Position numbers and translations under genes: made by a program. The notes under the pieces are model-generated. The model ran no database searches. It worked only from the letters and a program-made list of their open reading frames with translations, and was not told where the DNA came from. 64,000 nt of DNA from CAYZMS01 sp964479625 (GTDB lineage Bacteria > Bacteroidota > Bacteroidia > Chitinophagales > Saprospiraceae), in contig CAYZMS010000002.1 in assembly GCA_964479625.1 (NCBI GenBank), positions 124,001 through 188,000 of the forward strand, in the 5' to 3' direction. This document shows, piece by piece, positions 60,885-64,000 of the stretch; position 1 is the first letter of the stretch; each line of letters opens with the position of its first letter.

Positions 60885-62234
60885 ATGGCACAGTTTGAAC
60901 TGATCATGCCTAAAATGGGAGAAAGTATCATTGAAGCAACTATTCTCAATTGGGTAAAAAAAGAGGGAGACAGAGTAGAGACAGACGACACCATTGTCGA
61001 AATAGCCACAGACAAAGTAGACTCTGAAGTGCCTTCCCCCGTTAGCGGCACCATCCAAAAAATCCTATTTAAAGAAGACGAAACAGTTGAGATCGGTAAG
61101 GTAATTGCCATCATTGAAACAGAAGAGGGCAGCGACGCCCCTCAGGCTTCTCCTGCTACTGCTGAATCTCAGGGCAGTGAAAGAAAGTCCAATAATAATG
61201 GCCATCACCGTGAGGAATCTGTCCAACCGGAGCTTGCCTCCTCCAAGCCTTCTCTTGCCAATGCAAAAATAGAAAGTGGGTCCGGTTCCCGATTTTATTC
61301 TCCACTGGTTAGGAATATAGCAGAAAAAGAAAACATCTCTCTACAGGAACTCGAATCCATTTCTGGCTCGGGCATGGGAGGCCGGGTAACTAAAAATGAC
61401 ATCCTGGCATACGTAGAAAATCGTTCGGAAGTACCTGTCACTGCCGTCCAGACCCCTGCTTTACCTTCATCCAGGCCAAGTCCGCCACCAAGTCCAACAT
61501 CAGCGGTAGTGAATGGAGGGGGTGGCAACACCGAGATCATTGAGATGGACCGTATGCGTAAGCTTATTGCCAAACATATGGTCGATTCCAAGCACACCTC
61601 CCCTCATGTAACTTCTTTCGTGGAAGTGGATGTGACCAATATTGTAAATTGGCGAAACGGAATTAAAAGGTCTTTTCAAGAACGCTACGGAGAAAAGATC
61701 ACCTTTACCCCAATTTTCATTGAAGCCGTTGTCAAGGCCCTTCAGGATTTTCCCATGGTAAATATTTCCCTGAACGGGGAGCAGATCATTCGGAAAAAAT
61801 ACATAAATATAGGTATGGCTACCGCTCTTTCCAGTGGTAACCTTATTGTGCCTGTAATTAAAAATGCCGACCATCTCAATCTCATCGGATTAACCAAAGC
61901 GGTCAATGACCTGGCCGGACGCGCAAGGTCCAACAAATTAAAAGGAGATGAGATCCAGGATGGGACCTTTACGATTACCAACGTGGGTACTTTCGGCAAC
62001 GTCATGGGAACGCCCATCATCAACCAACCACAGGTAGCGATTCTCGCCACCGGTGCCATTCGGAAAAAACCGGCCGTAGTTGAAACGGAATACGGAGACC
62101 TGATCGCAGTTAGACAAATGATGTATCTTTCTTTGTCCTATGATCATCGGATCGTCGATGGCTTCCTCGGAGGATCCTTCTTGCGTCGTATCGGAGATTA
62201 TCTGGAAGCCTTCGATCCCGATCGAAAAATTTAG
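60885..62234 (+). CDS. 2-oxoacid dehydrogenase E2 (dihydrolipoamide acyltransferase)
   Basis: Core acyltransferase of a 2-oxoacid dehydrogenase complex. 449 residues: one lipoyl domain with the modified Lys in EIATDKVDSEVPSPVSG (about residue 43), a charged linker, and the E1/E3-binding domain FYSPLVRNIAEKENISLQEL. A Pro-rich linker (SSRPSPPPSPTS) leads into the catalytic domain ending LSYDHRIVDGFLGGSFLRRI with the active-site His. Whether it belongs to the branched-chain, pyruvate or oxoglutarate complex is not readable; the single lipoyl domain and DKVDSE favour the branched-chain type. No E1 or E3 gene is adjacent. Confidence 0.93.
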   Translation: MAQFELIMPKMGESIIEATILNWVKKEGDRVETDDTIVEIATDKVDSEVPSPVSGTIQKILFKEDETVEIGKVIAIIETEEGSDAPQASPATAESQGSERKSNNNGHHREESVQPELASSKPSLANAKIESGSGSRFYSPLVRNIAEKENISLQELESISGSGMGGRVTKNDILAYVENRSEVPVTAVQTPALPSSRPSPPPSPTSAVVNGGGGNTEIIEMDRMRKLIAKHMVDSKHTSPHVTSFVEVDVTNIVNWRNGIKRSFQERYGEKITFTPIFIEAVVKALQDFPMVNISLNGEQIIRKKYINIGMATALSSGNLIVPVIKNADHLNLIGLTKAVNDLAGRARSNKLKGDEIQDGTFTITNVGTFGNVMGTPIINQPQVAILATGAIRKKPAVVETEYGDLIAVRQMMYLSLSYDHRIVDGFLGGSFLRRIGDYLEAFDPDRKI

Positions 62235-62249
62235 TAAGCTTAATTAGCC

Positions 62250-64000
62250 ATGAACCGATTTAGCCTTCTCCTGCTATTGACTGCTACGATTGCAGTTACT
62301 GACCTTCGGGCACAATCTACTGATCTAGTCAAGCAGCAGGCGCGGGAATTCATGTACTACGACCGTTATGAAACTGCCCTTGCCCTGCTGAATAATAACA
62401 GGGAGCTGCGGCTCCGGGATAAGGAAGGCCGGTTTATGGCTGCTTTATGCCATTACCAACTCAACCAGTTGGAGCCCGCCCAGGAAATCCTGGATAAGCT
62501 GATCAATGAAAAAAATCCATACCCGGAATGCTGGTTGTACAAGGCCCGTATTTTTCACGCCCAACACCGGTTCGAAGAGGCCTCCGAACAGTACAAGCTA
62601 TACCTCAAGACCATTTCTAATTCAGATCCGAAAAGGGACAATATCCACGATGCGGTAAGGCGTTGCGCAAATGGCATTCGATTACAACACCAAACGGCAA
62701 CCGCCGTAGTGGAAAGCCTGGAACCATTAAACACGGTCAAAGATGAGTTTGGACCGATCCTGAGCCCTACTGATCCTTCAAAGTTGTATTTTTCCTCTAT
62801 CCGGCAGGGGAATATCGGAGGACCCCGTGCTGCAAAAGGCCAACAAGACGATCGCTTTGGTCAATACCGGGCGGATATCTTTTTCGCTGATCGCAAAGCT
62901 GGTCGCTGGAGCAACCCTACAAGTTTGCACTACCTGCTTAACAGTCCACAGCATGAAGTTTTACTGGATGTCAGCCGCAATGGGCAGGTACTTTATTACT
63001 TTCAGGGTGATCAACTGCGCGACGGCCAACTGCGCGTAGACACCTTTCGAAGGCAACAAAGGCTCGCCTCGGATCCATTAATTAGCCCGGTTGATCCGTT
63101 GGCCGGCATCAGTGCTCCTTTCTTTTTCAGCGATACCCTGATTATTTTTCCATCTCAGCGGCCGGGTGGCTATGGAGGACTGGATCTTTACAAAACTGTA
63201 AAAACCCGAGGTCGATGGACCACACCTACAAACCTTGGGCCCGAGATCAACAGCCCTTATGATGAAACTACTCCTTTCCTGGCCCCAAATGGCTTAACGA
63301 TATACTACAGTTCAAATAACAGCTCCCTGAGTCTCGGCGGATTTGATATAATCCGAGCCGAATACAACCCTGTGAACGGGCGCTATGAAGGGGTGGAAAA
63401 TCTGGGAATGCCCATAAATTCCGCTGGTGATGAAACCCACTTTCGTTTGAGTAAAGATGGATATACTGCCTACTTTGCCTCATCCAGAAAAGACGGCCTT
63501 GGTCAGCGGGACCTATATGCTGCCTATTTTTTTGACTACCGCGAGGAAATGACCAAACCAGCAGCCCAAACGCTTGGGACAAGCTATCAATCTCGAAGTA
63601 CCAGTGAAGTCGCTTCTTTAAACCAGCCGATCCTGCCCATTTACTACAACAGCCAGGAGGAGATCACCAAACCTGATAACCGGCAAAAACTGGAACAAAT
63701 AGCAAATTGGTTGATCCAGCATCCCGATGCAAAGGTGTTAATAAGTGCCTGCTCAGTTAGGGAAATGGCAACTACCTCCCGGCTCTATCAGGCCATTTTG
63801 GCAACAGAGAAAAGTGCGAAGCTTCTGCGTGAAATGGGCGTTCCCCGGGAACAGATATTTCTGGAAGCATATGAAGCCCTCCAAAGTGGCCCCAGCCTGG
63901 GAGCTGTTGACTTTTTCTTTTCCGCTGAAGACAGCAGGACCAAACCTCAAACCCAGATCTCGGAATTTCGAATGGGCTTTCCCCTTCCGGGAGGTTTACA
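62250..64000 (+). CDS. TPR/PD40-propeller/OmpA-like envelope protein (partial)
   Basis: The ATG at 62250 opens a frame to the window edge (583 codons seen). Signal peptide (to about 23, ending LRAQ), then a TPR segment (YDRYETALALLNNNRELRLR, WLYKARIFHAQHRFEEASEQ). A WD40-like PD40 propeller (about 165-430) has repeats such as DLYKTVKTRGRWTTPTNLG and FLAPNGLTIYYSSN. A C-terminal OmpA-like region begins near 460 with PILPIYYNSQEEITKP and IANWLIQHPDAKVLISA. The order matches PorE-type proteins of the type IX secretion machinery and related peptidoglycan-binding outer-membrane proteins; PorE itself is not proven. It follows the E2 gene by 15 bp. Confidence 0.8.
   Translation, partial: MNRFSLLLLLTATIAVTDLRAQSTDLVKQQAREFMYYDRYETALALLNNNRELRLRDKEGRFMAALCHYQLNQLEPAQEILDKLINEKNPYPECWLYKARIFHAQHRFEEASEQYKLYLKTISNSDPKRDNIHDAVRRCANGIRLQHQTATAVVESLEPLNTVKDEFGPILSPTDPSKLYFSSIRQGNIGGPRAAKGQQDDRFGQYRADIFFADRKAGRWSNPTSLHYLLNSPQHEVLLDVSRNGQVLYYFQGDQLRDGQLRVDTFRRQQRLASDPLISPVDPLAGISAPFFFSDTLIIFPSQRPGGYGGLDLYKTVKTRGRWTTPTNLGPEINSPYDETTPFLAPNGLTIYYSSNNSSLSLGGFDIIRAEYNPVNGRYEGVENLGMPINSAGDETHFRLSKDGYTAYFASSRKDGLGQRDLYAAYFFDYREEMTKPAAQTLGTSYQSRSTSEVASLNQPILPIYYNSQEEITKPDNRQKLEQIANWLIQHPDAKVLISACSVREMATTSRLYQAILATEKSAKLLREMGVPREQIFLEAYEALQSGPSLGAVDFFFSAEDSRTKPQTQISEFRMGFPLPGGL

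Noticed and set aside
1..64000. tRNA or rRNA genes, CRISPR arrays, insertion sequences, prophage
   Set aside because: No cloverleaf-like region, regular spaced repeats, transposase or integrase was found on reading both strands; faint relics could be missed by eye.

Overview
The window looks like chromosome of a member of the Bacteroidota, most likely a Saprospiraceae/Lewinella-type marine or sludge bacterium; the family is an inference. The signs are an archaeal/eukaryal-type proS, a 30-residue AURKAIP1/COX24 (mS38-like) protein, a DUF4292 lipoprotein, the SpoIIM-DUF4129-DUF4350 set, a mevalonate-pathway gene, a fused thrA, an HU gene upstream of rng, few recognisable Shine-Dalgarno sequences, and promoters of the Bacteroidetes form TTG-N20-TAnnTTTG. 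I see no tRNA, rRNA, insertion sequence, prophage or CRISPR array. Nearly everything is housekeeping or cell-envelope gene content.

Layout. 1-4.2 kb: a FadL-type porin (cut by the left edge), a secreted Tyr/Gly/Trp- and Ser/Arg-rich protein, and proS. 4.3-7.6 kb: an acyl-CoA dehydrogenase and a cytochrome P450 transcribed divergently from a promoter region with three copies of a GCGAA-NN-TTCGC inverted repeat. 7.6-13.7 kb: a small membrane protein, a SWIM-family protein that lacks its SWIM domain and is coupled to rnc, fabF, acpP, pyk. 13.8-19.9 kb: TPR protein, DUF4292 lipoprotein, EnvC-like amidase activator, hflX, M29 aminopeptidase. 20-25 kb: a degenerate DEDD-nuclease-like protein, a SpoIIM fusion, DUF4129, DUF4350, and a convergent moaD. 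25.4-27.5 kb: MltD-type lytic transglycosylase and purine nucleoside phosphorylase. 27.5-34.3 kb: a seven-gene TetR-controlled efflux operon (TolC, lipoprotein adaptor, two ABC ATPases with complementary defects, two ABC-2 permeases), a YbhGFSR-like system with the YbhF ATPase split in two.

34.4-49 kb: CBS protein, MurG-like glycosyltransferase, a 48-residue lipoprotein, then rng, the AURKAIP1/COX24 protein, a TPR protein and HU; yicC-gmk-apaG; an atypical NRAMP transporter; a serine-palmitoyltransferase-like enzyme; rhodanese lipoprotein, mvaD, and a secreted M1 peptidase. 49-54 kb: the thrABC operon, which carries two perfect parS-type centromere sites, one downstream of thrC and one inside its coding sequence. 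54-64 kb: clpS, a one-domain peroxiredoxin, an EamA exporter, ftsH, rsfS, birA, cinA, a 2-oxoacid dehydrogenase E2, and a TPR/PD40/OmpA-like protein cut by the right edge.

The strongest unexpected signals are the pair of parS sites, which suggest proximity to the replication origin, and the triple operator between the acyl-CoA dehydrogenase and P450 genes. Next come the SWIM-less SWIM protein, the NRAMP homologue without the DPGN metal site, and a small lipoprotein gene with its own terminator.
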